Assembly: GCA_945952315.1 (NCBI GenBank) | Contig: CAMFIE010000005.1 | Span: forward strand, 119,396-183,395 | DNA: 64,000 bases | Origin: an uncultured Rhizobium sp. | GTDB lineage: Bacteria > Pseudomonadota > Alphaproteobacteria > Rhizobiales > Rhizobiaceae | Direction of reading: 5' to 3' | Shown here: positions 9,851 through 22,490 of the stretch, piece by piece | How positions within the stretch are numbered: position 1 is the stretch's first letter | How the letters are laid out: each line of letters starts with the position of its first letter | Notes under the pieces: model-generated | The model's database searches: none | Told to the model about the DNA's origin: nothing | The model's input: the letters and a program-made list of their open reading frames with translations, nothing else | Made by a program: the position numbers and the translations under genes

Positions 9851-10570
9851 ATGGAAACGAGTGCACTGGCTGCGGCCACAACGGATGTGAGCCTGTGGTC
9901 CCTGTTCATGCAGGCCGGCTTTATCGTCAAGCTGGTGATGGTCGGGCTGCTCGGTGCCTCCGTCTGGACCTGGGCCATCGTCATCGACAAGTCGGTCAAT
10001 TACGGCAAGGCGCGCCGCCAGTTCGACCAGTTCGAGCAGGTGTTCTGGTCCGGCCAGTCGCTGGAAGAACTTTACCGCTCGCTGTCCGAGCGCCCGACGG
10101 GCGGTCTCTCCGCCATGTTCGTGGCCGCGATGCGCGAATGGAAGAAGAGCTTCGAGCGCGGCGCCCGCTCGCCCATCGGCCTGCAGATGCGTATCGACCG
10201 CGCCATGGATGTGACGCTTGCGCGGGAATCGGAAGCGCTTGAAGCGCGTCTATCCTCGCTCGCCACCATCGGTTCGGCCGCCCCCTTCGTCGGCCTGTTC
10301 GGCACGGTCGTCGGTATCATGACCTCGTTCCAGGCGATTGCCGGTTCGAAATCCACCAACCTCGCCGTCGTGGCTCCGGGTATTGCCGAAGCGCTGCTCG
10401 CAACCGCCATCGGCCTTGTTGCCGCAATTCCGGCGGTTATCGCCTATAACAAGTTCTCCGGTGACGCGGGCAAGCTGACCGCCCGCATGGAAGGCTTTGC
10501 GGATGAATTTTCCGCCATCCTTTCCCGCCAGATCGACGAGAAGCTCGCGCCCCGCGCGGCGGCTCAATAA
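9851..10570 (+). CDS. tolQ: Tol-Pal motor protein TolQ
   Basis: 239 residues, an ExbB/MotA-family inner-membrane proton-channel subunit that powers outer-membrane constriction at division together with TolR and TolA. TM1 is near residues 18-40 (LFMQAGFIVKLVMVGLLGASVWTW). The conserved cytoplasmic helix and the TM2/TM3 block contain APFVGLFGTVVGIMTSFQ and AEALLATAIGLVAAIPAVIAYN, the pore-lining signature. The ATG at 9851 removes an upstream in-frame extension with no family similarity. tolR follows after 21 bases. Confidence 0.95.
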   Translation: METSALAAATTDVSLWSLFMQAGFIVKLVMVGLLGASVWTWAIVIDKSVNYGKARRQFDQFEQVFWSGQSLEELYRSLSERPTGGLSAMFVAAMREWKKSFERGARSPIGLQMRIDRAMDVTLARESEALEARLSSLATIGSAAPFVGLFGTVVGIMTSFQAIAGSKSTNLAVVAPGIAEALLATAIGLVAAIPAVIAYNKFSGDAGKLTARMEGFADEFSAILSRQIDEKLAPRAAAQ

Positions 10571-10591
10571 CGGCGGAACGGGAGCGACACC

Positions 10592-11040
<449 letters not shown>

Positions 11041-11044
<4 letters not shown>

Positions 11045-12180
11045 ACGATCTCATGAAGCGCAGTCTTGTGGTTTCTGCGGTGCTCCACGCCCTTCTTCTG
11101 GGCTGGGCGCTGCTGAAGCTTGGCGCGCCGGAAACCTTCGACATGGCCAATTCCGAGGCGCTGCCGGTGGAATTCGTGCCGATTTCGGAAGTCACGCAGA
11201 TCCAGCAGGGCGACAAGAAGGCGCCGGTCAAGGATATAGCCGCACCCGTCCCGACCAAGCGGCCGGATACGGTGGCCAATGCCGAAAACATCGGCGACAA
11301 CAATGTCGACCTGAAAAGCCCGCCGAAGCCGGTTGAGAAACCGTCGAACACGGAATCGGCGGCTGCTCCGAAGCCGACCGACAATCCCTTGCCCGATCCG
11401 AGCGACAAGCCCAATGACGTGAAGCAGGTCGCCAAGGAAGAGACGGATATCGCCGATCCGGTGCCGACGCCGAAGCCTGAGCCGAAGCCGGTGGAAAAGC
11501 CGCCGGAGCCGAAGAAGGAAGAGCCGAAGCCGGAAGAGACTAAGCCTGACCAGCCGACGCCGGACGAGCAGGCGCTGCCGAAGGATGTGCCGGTGCCGGT
11601 CGCAAAGCCGCGCGTCGAAAAGCCGAAGCCGCCGGAAAAGAAGCCGACCGAAACCAAGACGGCGGATGCGAAGGCTGCGGAAAAGGCCGCCTCCGACAAG
11701 AAGAAGGCCGAGCAGAAGCAGGAACAGGCAAAATCCGCCGCCTCGCAGAAATCCGATTTCAACGCGGACGAGATCGCCGACCTTCTGAACAAGACCGAAC
11801 CGACCAGCGGCGGTGCCAAGCGCTCGAACAAGGAGGTCGCCTTTGGCGGCAAGAAGACCACGGGCGGCGAAAAGCTGTCGCAGAGCGAGCTTGATGGCCT
11901 GAAGGGCCAGATCACCGACAAGTGGACCTACACCGCCGGGCTCGAAGGGGCCGAAGATGTTGTGATCGAGGTTCGCTTCTCGCTGGACGAGGGCGGCAAT
12001 GTCGTGGGGGATGTGGAAGCCACCGCAACCGGCGGCCCGTCCTCCACCCAGAATGCACTGCTTTCGGCCGCCAAGCGCGCCATTCGCCGCGCGGCGCCCT
12101 TCCAGGGCCTGCCGCCGGAAAAATATGACACCTGGAAAGATGTGATCGTGCAGTTCACGGTCGCGGATCTCGGGGGCTGA
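11041..12180 (+). CDS. tolA: Envelope integrity protein TolA
   Basis: 379 residues. One N-terminal transmembrane helix (about 8-28) is followed by a long Pro/Lys/Glu-rich linker (about 60-250, with repeated PKP, EKP and KPE units) that spans the periplasm. The C-terminal globular domain (about 280-379) fits the TonB/TolA C-terminal fold. TolA transmits energy from TolQR to TolB-Pal. The GTG start at 11041 overlaps the tolR stop. The linker is low-complexity, which explains spurious long reading frames on the opposite strand. Confidence 0.92.
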
Positions 12181-12291
12181 TACCGCCCGCAAGGGCACGA
12201 CATGACAGGGACCGCCTGTTCCGGGCTTCCGAAGGGGAGGCGAAGAAGAGGCGGTCCCGGCGACATTCAAGAGCTGAAAGGCTGATGAACG

Positions 12292-13596
12292 ATGATGAAC
12301 TTGCTTCTCAAGCGCGGGGTCATGGCCCTGCTGGTAATCGTGGCGGCGGCGCATTCCGCATTTGCCGAAGTGCGGATCAATATCCGCGGCGGGCGTGCCG
12401 AGCCGCTGCCGATCGCCATTTCCGACTTCATGTCCAAGGGTGACCTTGGCCCGCAGATTTCCGCGGTGATTGCCGCTGACCTGCGTCGCTCCGGCCTTTT
12501 CGCACCGATCGACAAGGCGGCCTTCATCGAGAAGATTTCCAATCCGGACCAGCAGCCCCGCTTCGACGACTGGAAGGCGATCAATGCCCAGGCACTGGTG
12601 ACCGGCCGCGTGACGCAGGAAGGCGACGGGCGTCTGCGCGCCGAATTCCGCCTGTGGGATACGTTCGGTGCCACCCAGATGACCGGCCAGCAGTTCTTCA
12701 CCCAGCCGGAAAACTGGCGTCGCGTCGCCCATATCATTGCCGATGCGATCTACAAGCAGATCACCGGTGAGGATGGCTATTTCGACACGCGCGTGGTCTT
12801 CGTCTCCGAAAGCGGCCCGAAGAATGCCCGCAAGCGCCAGCTCGCGATCATGGATCAGGACGGCTTCAACGTCCGCACGCTTACCAATGCCAATGATATC
12901 GTGCTGACGCCGCGCTTCTCGCCGAGCAAGCAGGAGATCACCTACATGTCGTTCGAGAACAACCAGCCGCGGGTCTATCTGCTGCAGCTGGAGACCGGAC
13001 AGCGTGAAATGGTGGGCAATTTCCCCGGCATGACCTTCTCTCCCCGCTTCTCGCCGGATGGCCAGCGGGTGATCATGAGCCTGCAGCAGGAAGGCAATGC
13101 CAATATCTACACGATGGACCTGCGTTCGCGCACGACGACGCGTCTGACCTCGACCGCCGCGATCGATACCTCGCCCTCCTATTCGCCGGACGGCAGCCGG
13201 ATCGTGTTCGAAAGCGACCGCGGCGGCAAGCAGCAGCTCTATGTGATGGGGGCCGATGGCTCTGGCCAGACCCGCATTTCCTTCGGCGATGGTGCCTATT
13301 CCACCCCGGTCTGGTCGCCGCGCGGCGATCTCATCGCCTTCACCAAGCAGTCGGGCGGCAAGTTCTCCATCGGCGTGATGAAGCCGGATGGCTCGGGCGA
13401 GCGCATTCTCACCACCGGCTTCCATAACGAAGGCCCGACCTGGGCACCGAATGGCCGCGTGCTGATGTTCTTCCGTGAAGCCGCCGGTGCCGGTGGTCCG
13501 CAGCTCTACTCCATCGATCTGACCGGTTACAACGAGCAGGTGATCAAGACCCCGGCCTACGCATCCGACCCGGCCTGGTCGCCGCTGATGGAATGA
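12292..13596 (+). CDS. tolB: Tol-Pal periplasmic protein TolB
   Basis: 434 residues. A signal peptide is evident ([18 protein letters not shown]). An N-terminal domain of about 130 residues is followed by a six-bladed beta-propeller recognised by repeated SPDG/SP units ([49 protein letters not shown]). TolB sits in the periplasm and releases Pal from peptidoglycan under control of TolA. Two adjacent ATGs (12292 and 12295) are possible starts. A terminator-like hairpin follows. Confidence 0.96.
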   Translation: MMNLLLKRGVMALLVIVAAAHSAFAEVRINIRGGRAEPLPIAISDFMSKGDLGPQISAVIAADLRRSGLFAPIDKAAFIEKISNPDQQPRFDDWKAINAQALVTGRVTQEGDGRLRAEFRLWDTFGATQMTGQQFFTQPENWRRVAHIIADAIYKQITGEDGYFDTRVVFVSESGPKNARKRQLAIMDQDGFNVRTLTNANDIVLTPRFSPSKQEITYMSFENNQPRVYLLQLETGQREMVGNFPGMTFSPRFSPDGQRVIMSLQQEGNANIYTMDLRSRTTTRLTSTAAIDTSPSYSPDGSRIVFESDRGGKQQLYVMGADGSGQTRISFGDGAYSTPVWSPRGDLIAFTKQSGGKFSIGVMKPDGSGERILTTGFHNEGPTWAPNGRVLMFFREAAGAGGPQLYSIDLTGYNEQVIKTPAYASDPAWSPLME

Positions 13597-13626
13597 GCGG
13601 GGATAAAAGCCGCTGAAATTAACCAT

Positions 13627-13655
13627 GGGGGCCAAACCGCGTTTGGCCCCTTTTT
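13627..13655 (+). terminator. Hairpin terminator after tolB
   Basis: GGGGCCAAAC and GTTTGGCCCC form a ten-pair stem followed by TTTTT. It implies that pal also has its own promoter in the AT-rich stretch 13660-13800. Confidence 0.85.
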
Positions 13656-13810
13656 GGCAAGATTAGGCCTCTTTATTGCCGCAATCTCAAGCCTATAGGG
13701 CTGAAAGGCCGGTAAATTGGCAATCTGTTAACCATATGTGTTGAATGGCCGTTAACTGAAAATCGTTAGGGTCTGGCAACGCTAAATGAAATTGCAAGGA
13801 GACCTGGCGA

Positions 13811-14353
13811 ATGAGCCGCTTCACTTCCACGGCCCCGAGCCGCATGCAGACCCTCGCACGCAATCCTGTCATGGTTGCGCTTGTCCTCACGCTCTCGCTG
13901 GCTGGCTGCAAGTCTAAGTCGGGTCTGCCGAACAATGCCAACGAGCTTGGCCTGAATGGTGCCAATGGCGCGGGCGCTGCAACGCCGGGTTCGCCGCAGG
14001 ATTTCACCGTGAATGTCGGCGACCGCATCTTCTTCGATACCGACAGCTCCGCCATCCGCGCCGATGCGTCCCAGACGCTCGACCGTCAGGCCCAGTGGCT
14101 TGCCCAGTATCCGAACTACGCGATCACCGTCGAAGGCCATGCCGACGAACGCGGCACCCGCGAATATAACCTCGCCCTCGGTGCCCGCCGCGCGTCTGCG
14201 GCCAAGAACTACCTCGTTTCGCGTGGTGTTCCGGCAAACCGCCTGCAGACCATCTCCTACGGCAAGGAAAAGCCGGTCGCCGTTTGCGACGACATTTCCT
14301 GCTGGTCGCAGAACCGCCGCGCCGTTACCGTTCTCGGTGGCGCAGGCATGTAA
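13811..14353 (+). CDS. pal: Peptidoglycan-associated lipoprotein Pal
   Basis: 180 residues. A lipoprotein signal with lipobox LAGC places the mature protein in the outer membrane. The OmpA-like peptidoglycan-binding domain (about residues 65-175) contains FFDTDSSAI, TVEGHADERGTREYNLALGARRA and NRLQTISYGKEKP. The aspartate and arginine of the GHADERG...ALGARRA segment bind meso-diaminopimelate. It closes the Tol-Pal chain by tethering the outer membrane to the wall. It is followed by its own terminator. Confidence 0.96.
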   Translation: MSRFTSTAPSRMQTLARNPVMVALVLTLSLAGCKSKSGLPNNANELGLNGANGAGAATPGSPQDFTVNVGDRIFFDTDSSAIRADASQTLDRQAQWLAQYPNYAITVEGHADERGTREYNLALGARRASAAKNYLVSRGVPANRLQTISYGKEKPVAVCDDISCWSQNRRAVTVLGGAGM

Positions 14354-14377
14354 TCCGTCTTCGGACGGTTGAAATCG

Positions 14378-14406
14378 AAAGGGCGGTTCCAGCGAACCGC
14401 CCTTTT
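14378..14406 (+). terminator. Rho-independent terminator after pal
   Basis: AAAGGGCGGTTC and GAACCGCCCTTT pair with a short loop and run into TTTTT. Confidence 0.88.
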
Positions 14407-14509
14407 TCATAGTTTGGCCGAACTTCGCCCCTAGGAAACGGCAGGACCGTTGGCAAGGACCGGACTTCGTGCCAATGAGGGAAATGACAGGATTCATGAG
14501 GATAGGGAT

Positions 14510-15475
14510 ATGAAGAAGTTCCTGATGACATCTATGCTTGGGGTCAGCATGCTGGCGCTCTCGCAGACGGCCTGGTCCGGTCCGCTGAAGCCGCAGCAAA
14601 TCCAGCCGATGGGTGGCAATATCATTCTGGCGCAGAGCGCCGATCCGGAAGTGCAGGCGCTTGAGGAGCAGGTCCGCCAGCTCAATGGCCGCATCGAGGA
14701 AATGAGCTATCAGCTTCTGCAGATGCAGGAAGCTCTGCGCAAGGCGCAGGAAGACAATGAATTCCGGTTCCAGGAGCTTGAAAAGGGCGGCTCGAAGAAG
14801 AGCGGCGCGCTGGACAAGCCCGTGAATTCCGGCAACGAAACCAGCACCGCCTCGGCAGATGCCGGGGCAGGGGCTGCGGCCTCTGCCGATGCCAATGCCG
14901 GAACCGGCAATGGCGACGAGGTTTCCACTATCATCGACCAGCCTGCAACCGACGGCAATGGTCAGGCACCCGCAGGCGGTGAGCTTGGGGCGATCGAGCT
15001 CGATGCTAATGGTAACCCCGTCAAGGCAACGATTGCGCCGAATGCGCAAAATGGCGCGAATGGTGTTTCCGGCACCGGCACGGCGGCGCTGGGCAGCGAT
15101 GCCGACAGCTATCAGGTTGCCTATGGCCATGTGCTGACCGGCGACTACGCCGAGGCGGAACAGGAGTTCCAGTCCTATATCGCCGAATTCCCGCAGGGCA
15201 AGAAGATCGCCGATGCGCATTTCTGGCTCGGCGAGGCCTATTATGCGCAGGGCAAGTATAACGAGGCGGCAAAGACCTTCCTGAAGGCGCACAAGAATTA
15301 CGGCAAGTCGCCGAAGGCGCCGGAAATGCTCCTGAAACTCGGCATGTCGCTCGCCCAGCTCGACAACAAGGATACGGCCTGCGCCACGCTGCGCGAGGTG
15401 ACCCGGCGCTATCCGCAGGCATCCCGCACCGTGATCAACAAGGTCGCGAGCGAAGAAAAGCGTCTAGCCTGCTGA
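14510..15475 (+). CDS. ybgF: Cell division coordinator CpoB/YbgF-type protein
   Basis: 321 residues. It has a cleavable signal peptide (MKKFLMTSMLGVSMLALSQTAWSG), then a short coiled coil (about 45-100), a low-complexity Ala/Gly/Asn linker, and a C-terminal TPR region (about 215-321). The TPR region contains AYGHVLTGDYAEAEQEFQSY and AHFWLGEAYYAQGKYNEAAKTF. YbgF/CpoB works in the periplasm with TolA and links outer-membrane constriction to septal wall synthesis. The ATG at 14510 was chosen because it gives the signal peptide and follows GGATAGGG. It ends eight bases before tilS. Confidence 0.92.
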   Translation: MKKFLMTSMLGVSMLALSQTAWSGPLKPQQIQPMGGNIILAQSADPEVQALEEQVRQLNGRIEEMSYQLLQMQEALRKAQEDNEFRFQELEKGGSKKSGALDKPVNSGNETSTASADAGAGAAASADANAGTGNGDEVSTIIDQPATDGNGQAPAGGELGAIELDANGNPVKATIAPNAQNGANGVSGTGTAALGSDADSYQVAYGHVLTGDYAEAEQEFQSYIAEFPQGKKIADAHFWLGEAYYAQGKYNEAAKTFLKAHKNYGKSPKAPEMLLKLGMSLAQLDNKDTACATLREVTRRYPQASRTVINKVASEEKRLAC

Positions 15476-15483
15476 GCCCGGCA

Positions 15484-16761
15484 ATGGGCGCGGGCGCGGA
15501 TCTGCTTCAGACGCTGCGGCAGGTCCTTCGCCGTTTCCGGAAAGCAGGGCCGTTGCTCGTGGCGATTTCCGGCGGCAGTGATTCGACCGCGCTGCTTGTC
15601 GCACTGTCCCGCCTTCGGGATGAACCCGTCTTTTCCGGATTTTCGCTGCAGGCAATCACGATCGATCACGGCTTGCGTCCGGGCTCGGATGGCGAGGCAG
15701 AGGCGGTTGCCCGTCTTTGCCAAAGGCATTGCGTTCCACATAGCGTCCGTCCATGGCTGGGGGAAAAGCCGGTGACCGGCGTGCAGGCAGCCGCGCGCGC
15801 GGCGCGCTACCGGTTACTGGCAGAGGAAGCGCGGCTATGCGGGGCTATCGCTGTTCTCACCGGCCACAACGCCGATGATCAGCGGGAAACCATTGCGATG
15901 CGCGCGGCCCGCGGGGCAGGCGAGGGGCTTTCCGGCATGGCGGAAGAAACGCTGATCGGGGAGCATGTCTGGCTGCTGCGCCCGCTGCTTTCCCTAAAGC
16001 GGCAGAGCCTTCGCGATGCGCTTTGCGAATGGGGCGAAACCTGGCTCGACGATCCGAGCAATGACAATCCCCGTTTCGAGCGCGTGCGGCTGCGCCAGCA
16101 GGGTCTGGCAACAACGGGCCTTCCGGAAAAAGACCGGGCGCGCTCTTCCGAACGGCAGGCCGCATGGCTGGATGCCGCAGTGACGGTCTTTGCCGGGGCT
16201 GTCGCCCGGGTGACCCTGTCCTCATTCGAGACCGCAGACGTGGAAGTGCTGCAAGCCCTGTTTCGCCTTTCCTCGGCTCTTGGCGGCAAGGCTTTTTTGC
16301 CGTCTAGCGAGGCGCGGATGCGGATGGCCGGCTGGCTGGCATCGGGCGAGCCGGGACGCAAAACGCTGGGCGGCACGGTGTTCGACCTTCGCCGCGATGC
16401 CCTTTACCTCTACCGGGAAAACCGCGGCCTGAAGGCGGAAAGGCTCGTCGTTGGCGGTGATCTTTATGACGGCCGCTACCAGCTCTGCGGCCCGCAAGGG
16501 CAAAAGGCGATGGTGAGACCGGTGCGGGAGCGGGCAAAGGCCGAGGCCCTGCTGATTACGGCTGGCGTTCCGGAAGCGATTGCGAAGCGGGCCGCTCCCG
16601 CTCTGGTGGAAATCGGGGATGCGGTGCCTGGTCTGCGGCTGGAGCGGCGGATTGCCGCGCATCGGCATTTTCTCCCCGGTTTCGATCTCAAGGCCGCGGA
16701 AAGCCTTCGGCGGCATCTCGGTGTTCCGGGCCTGCCCGATCCGCCGCTTGAGGCATCCTGA
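15484..16761 (+). CDS. tilS: tRNA(Ile)-lysidine synthetase TilS
   Basis: 425 residues. TilS attaches lysine to C34 of tRNA-Ile(CAU), which switches its decoding from AUG to AUA. The PP-loop ATPase motif AISGGSDSTALL is near residue 28, followed by TIDHGLRPGSDGEAEAV and LTGHNADDQRETIAMRAARG, both typical of the family. The C-terminal part (from about 200) is divergent, as usual in alphaproteobacteria. It sits between ybgF and ftsH, a common order in this class. Confidence 0.94.
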   Translation: MGAGADLLQTLRQVLRRFRKAGPLLVAISGGSDSTALLVALSRLRDEPVFSGFSLQAITIDHGLRPGSDGEAEAVARLCQRHCVPHSVRPWLGEKPVTGVQAAARAARYRLLAEEARLCGAIAVLTGHNADDQRETIAMRAARGAGEGLSGMAEETLIGEHVWLLRPLLSLKRQSLRDALCEWGETWLDDPSNDNPRFERVRLRQQGLATTGLPEKDRARSSERQAAWLDAAVTVFAGAVARVTLSSFETADVEVLQALFRLSSALGGKAFLPSSEARMRMAGWLASGEPGRKTLGGTVFDLRRDALYLYRENRGLKAERLVVGGDLYDGRYQLCGPQGQKAMVRPVRERAKAEALLITAGVPEAIAKRAAPALVEIGDAVPGLRLERRIAAHRHFLPGFDLKAAESLRRHLGVPGLPDPPLEAS

Positions 16762-16878
16762 CACGGACAAAAAGGCCGCGGCCGTGCAGGCCTGCCTTGG
16801 CAAGCCGGAACGGGATGCCTATGTTATGTTCAATTCATGGCCGGTACTTTCCGGCAAGGCATTTGTTCGGGGAGTTCA

Positions 16879-18828
<1,950 letters not shown>

Positions 18829-18848
18829 CGCTTACCGCTCTGTGATTG

Positions 18849-18876
18849 AAAACGGCTCCCTCGGGGGCCGTTTTTT
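18849..18876 (+). terminator. Rho-independent terminator after ftsH
   Basis: AAAACGGC(T) and GGCCGTTTT pair around CCCTCGGG and end in six T. Confidence 0.85.
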
Positions 18877-19066
18877 GTTATCTGGTGGAAAAGCCGATAA
18901 CTGATAACGGATTGTAATAGTCTTTGACGTTTTTTTACGTGCCGATGGACTGCAACTGTGGCATGAGCCGTTTTGAACCGTTTGATGCGGGCGGCTTTTT
19001 GCCGCCTGCGACTTCAACCTGCGCGGAGCCTCTGCTCTGCCGGACCCTTGGAAATCGGGAGTACCC

Positions 19067-20419
19067 ATGAAGCGCCGCTATTTTGGAACGGACGGAATTC
19101 GCGGAAAGTCCAATACCCATCCCATGACGCCGGATCTGGCGATGCGGGTTGGCATTGCAGCGGGCACCATCTTCCGCCGGGGCTCGCACCGCCACCGGGT
19201 GGTGATCGGCAAGGATACGCGCCTTTCCGGCTACATGCTGGAAAATGCGATGGTCGCCGGTTTTACCGCCGCCGGTCTTGATGCCTTCGTTCTGGGTCCG
19301 ATCCCGACGCCTGCAGTGGCGATGCTGACCCGCTCGCTGCGCTGCGATATCGGCGTGATGATCTCCGCCTCGCATAACCCTTACGAAGACAATGGCATCA
19401 AGCTGTTTGGCCCGGATGGCTACAAGCTCTCCGACAGTCTGGAAATGCAGATCGAGGATCTGATCGAGCAGGATATCGCACCGCAGCTTGCCAAGGCCGA
19501 TGATATCGGCCGGGCCAAGCGCATCGACGGCGTGCATGACCGCTATATCGAATTCGCCAAGCGCACGCTGCCGCGCGAAGTGACGCTGCAGGGCCTGCGC
19601 GTGGTGATCGACTGCGCCAATGGCGCGGCCTACAAGGTGGCGCCCGCCGTGCTGTGGGAACTCGGTGCGGAAGTCATCACCATCGGCAACGAGCCGACCG
19701 GCACCAATATCAACAAGGGTTGCGGCTCCACGCACCCGGAAGCGCTGCAGAAGAAGGTGCATGAAGTGCGCGCCGATATCGGCATCGCACTCGATGGCGA
19801 TGCGGACCGGGTGATCATCGTGGACGAACACGGCGCGATCATCGATGGCGACCAGCTGATGGCGGTCGTGGCCGAGAGCTGGGCCGATGACAATCTGCTG
19901 AAGGGTGGCGGCATCGTCGCAACCGTCATGTCCAATCTCGGCCTCGAGCGCTTCCTTGAGGGCAAGGGCCTGACGCTGGCCCGCACGGCGGTGGGTGACC
20001 GGTATGTGGTGGAACACATGCGCAAGAACAGCTTCAATGTGGGCGGCGAGCAGTCCGGCCACATCGTGCTGTCGGATTTCGGCACCACCGGCGACGGGCT
20101 GGTGGCAGCCCTTCAGATTCTCGCCTGCGTGAAGCGCTCGGGCAAGAGCGTCAGCGAGGTGTGTCGCCGCTTCGAGCCCGTGCCGCAGCTCCTGCGCAAT
20201 GTGCGCTTTGCCGGGGGCAAGCCGCTGGAAGACAAGCAGGTGAAGCAGGCGATCAAGGACGCGGAAAGCGAGCTTGCGACCCGTGGCCGTCTGGTCATCC
20301 GGCCGTCCGGCACCGAGCCCCTGATTCGCGTGATGGCGGAAGGCGATGACCGCGGCCAGATCGAGCGCATCGTCAACGACCTGATCGGCGTGATTGCCGC
20401 GGTTCCGGCCGCGGCCTGA
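19067..20419 (+). CDS. glmM: Phosphoglucosamine mutase GlmM
   Basis: 450 residues. GlmM interconverts glucosamine-6-phosphate and glucosamine-1-phosphate for UDP-GlcNAc, hence peptidoglycan and LPS. Visible signatures are the N-terminal [11 protein letters not shown], the phosphoserine loop [20 protein letters not shown], the magnesium site [10 protein letters not shown], and the C-terminal phosphate-binding [12 protein letters not shown]. Clustering with ftsH is usual in alphaproteobacteria. It converges with the next gene, whose stop lies only two bases beyond. Confidence 0.97.
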   Translation: MKRRYFGTDGIRGKSNTHPMTPDLAMRVGIAAGTIFRRGSHRHRVVIGKDTRLSGYMLENAMVAGFTAAGLDAFVLGPIPTPAVAMLTRSLRCDIGVMISASHNPYEDNGIKLFGPDGYKLSDSLEMQIEDLIEQDIAPQLAKADDIGRAKRIDGVHDRYIEFAKRTLPREVTLQGLRVVIDCANGAAYKVAPAVLWELGAEVITIGNEPTGTNINKGCGSTHPEALQKKVHEVRADIGIALDGDADRVIIVDEHGAIIDGDQLMAVVAESWADDNLLKGGGIVATVMSNLGLERFLEGKGLTLARTAVGDRYVVEHMRKNSFNVGGEQSGHIVLSDFGTTGDGLVAALQILACVKRSGKSVSEVCRRFEPVPQLLRNVRFAGGKPLEDKQVKQAIKDAESELATRGRLVIRPSGTEPLIRVMAEGDDRGQIERIVNDLIGVIAAVPAAA

Positions 20420-20421
20420 AC

Positions 20422-21114
20422 TCAGACGCGCTTTCCGAAGGCCGGACGGGCAGCGCCTGCGGCTTTCGGCAGTGCGCGCGGTGCCACATAGGCAGGCTTC
20501 ACCGGGGCGGGCTGCACCGGGGCGGGCATCGGAGCTTCCGCCTGCGCGAAAACCTTCTCCTCCTCACCGTGATAGATACCCGGTCCATCCTCGGTCTTCA
20601 GCTTCTCCAGCGCTGCATTCATGCGGCGCTGCGAATAGGATGTTGCCCAGCGGCGCATGCGGAACGGGCCGATGATGCCTAACATGCCGAAGCAGGAGCA
20701 ATAGAACAGCGTGCCCATCCAGTGAAAGCCGGACTGGTCTTCCAGTTCGCTTGCGGGCAGATTGACGCTCGGATCCTCCGGCAGATAGGAAACCGGGATT
20801 GGTATAAGCTTGGAATAGGTCTTTCCGTCGGATGATAGCGCCTTGATGCTCGCGACCTGAACGGATTGCGAGGCCTGTATCTCCTCTCCGCCCTGCGTCT
20901 TGAAATGGTAGTCGAGCCGACCATCCTGATAGATCGGAATGAGATAGGCACGGCGGGTTGTTATTTCGGCGTCATCGATCAGGGCGGGCGCAACCTGGCC
21001 CGACTTCATCAGCTTTGCGGCGCGCTCCATGTGGTCCAGTTCCGTCTGGATCTGGTAGTAACTCATGCCGAAAAAGAACAGCAGTCCAAAAAGAATTCGT
21101 ATCGCTTTGCCCAT
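20422..21114 (-). CDS. Hypothetical two-helix membrane protein
   Basis: 230 residues, family not recognised with certainty. An N-terminal transmembrane helix (about 5-22, IRILFGLLFFFGMSYYQI) precedes an extracytoplasmic beta-rich region (about 30-130). This region contains ALIDDAEITTRRAYLIPIYQDGRLDYHF and is loosely like DUF3592 domains. A second helix is at about 132-150. The cytoplasmic tail ends in a Pro/Ala-rich low-complexity stretch. It is monocistronic and convergent with glmM. Confidence 0.7.
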   Translation of the reverse strand: MGKAIRILFGLLFFFGMSYYQIQTELDHMERAAKLMKSGQVAPALIDDAEITTRRAYLIPIYQDGRLDYHFKTQGGEEIQASQSVQVASIKALSSDGKTYSKLIPIPVSYLPEDPSVNLPASELEDQSGFHWMGTLFYCSCFGMLGIIGPFRMRRWATSYSQRRMNAALEKLKTEDGPGIYHGEEEKVFAQAEAPMPAPVQPAPVKPAYVAPRALPKAAGAARPAFGKRV

Positions 21115-21450
21115 GGTCGTGCAGCCATTTGCGCGGTCAAAGTCCAGCCACCCCCGCGCCCCAATCCACCCGCAACTGAAATGGCATCCGGGTCTGAAAT
21201 CCGGGTAAACCGGGCTGTTCGCATTTTAACGATGCTTCAAAATCGCAATGTCCGAGGCCAAGAGTGGCCTGAAACAGCGGCTTTCTTAACAAGGAAGGTG
21301 TAATCTTCGTTAGCATACACGGTGAAGAAGTGTAGTTAATCGGCGCTTAACCATTACTCTTTATTTTCCATAATGATCCCTGGATTTGGCTGGCATGGGG
21401 CGATCACGCACTCGCACCGGCCTTGCAACAGAGACTTTGGAGAAAAAGTC
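21115..21450 (+). other. Gene-free stretch before the first outer-membrane protein gene
   Basis: I see no gene. The part from about 21290 to 21375 is AT-rich (TTAATCGGCGCTTAACCATTACTC) and probably holds the promoter of the outer-membrane protein gene. TTTGGAGAAAAAG just before 21451 is a strong ribosome binding site. Confidence 0.45.
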
Positions 21451-22299
21451 ATGAAACATCTTCTGCTCGGCGCCTGCCTGCTGCTGGCCGCAAACGGGGC
21501 TGCTGTCGCGGCCGATCTCTATCAGCCTTCCGAGCCGGTTCCGATTGCACCGGTCGAGCCGGTTCCGGTGGCTTCCACCGGCGGCTGGTATCTGCGCGGC
21601 GACGTCGGCTACAATTTCAACCGCTCGAACGGCGCGAGCTATTTCCGTGGTTCGAATTCGGATGAAGCGGATTTCGTGAAGTCTGACCTGCGCAACTCCT
21701 TCACGCTGGGCGGCGGTATCGGTTACCAGATGACCAACTACCTGCGCGCTGACTTCACCGGCGATTACATGTTCAAGAGCGATTTCGACGGCTCGACCAA
21801 GGGCGGTGGCGCGCTCGGCGGCGCATGCGCTGGCACCTGCACCTCGACCGACGTAAGCTCGATGAGCGCGCTTTCGCTGCTCGCGAACGCTTATGTGGAT
21901 TTCGGCACCTGGGGCTATATCACGCCTTATGCCGGTGCCGGTCTTGGTGGCACCTACGTGAAGTGGGACAATCTCAAGAACACGGCCTGCGATGACGCCA
22001 ATCCCGGCAATTGCGACCCGACCGAAACCCATGGCGGCAATGGCAACTGGCGCTTCACCTATGCGCTCATGGCCGGTGCCTCGATCGACGTGACCTGTAA
22101 TGTGAAGGCCGATGTCGGTTATCGTTACAAGCATGTCGAGGGTGGCCGTATGTTCGACTATTCCAACAATGGCGGCCCGGGCTATGACAAGGGCTATGGC
22201 AGCCATGAAGGCCGCGTCGGTCTGCGCTATATCTTCAGCGGTTGCGAGCAGCCCTATGAGCCGCCGATCGACGTGCCGCAGCCGCCGGTCTACAAGTAA
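21451..22299 (+). CDS. Outer-membrane beta-barrel protein, first of tandem pair
   Basis: 282 residues. The signal peptide (MKHLLLGACLLLAANGAAVA-A) is followed by a proline-rich segment with PVPIAPVEPVPVAS. An eight-stranded beta-barrel of the OmpA-like/Omp25-RopB superfamily then starts at GWYLRGDVGYNFN and ends with strands such as GSHEGRVGLRYIF. There are extracellular-loop cysteine pairs at about residues 127-131. It is probably a surface structural porin-like protein. The next gene is a diverged paralogue (GKGWYLRGDLGYS), so the pair looks like a tandem duplication. A terminator separates them. Confidence 0.88.
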   Translation: MKHLLLGACLLLAANGAAVAADLYQPSEPVPIAPVEPVPVASTGGWYLRGDVGYNFNRSNGASYFRGSNSDEADFVKSDLRNSFTLGGGIGYQMTNYLRADFTGDYMFKSDFDGSTKGGGALGGACAGTCTSTDVSSMSALSLLANAYVDFGTWGYITPYAGAGLGGTYVKWDNLKNTACDDANPGNCDPTETHGGNGNWRFTYALMAGASIDVTCNVKADVGYRYKHVEGGRMFDYSNNGGPGYDKGYGSHEGRVGLRYIFSGCEQPYEPPIDVPQPPVYK

Positions 22300-22321
22300 G
22301 ACCTCCGCTTCGAGCTTTTGC

Positions 22322-22346
22322 AAAACCCGGCCTCTGGCCGGGTTTT
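22322..22346 (+). terminator. Rho-independent terminator
   Basis: AAAACCCGGCC and GGCCGGGTTTT form an eleven-pair stem with the short loop TCT between the two outer-membrane protein genes. Confidence 0.85.
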
Positions 22347-22490
22347 CGCGTTTGAGGGGCGGTGGTGCAAAAACCGCATGGTTAATCACCCGTTTGGCGG
22401 CATGCTTAACCGCACTTTAATATGTTTGGTTAAATATTGTTTGCACGATCATTTTGCGCGCCTGCGGTTTGCAGGCGAAAGGGAAGAGCG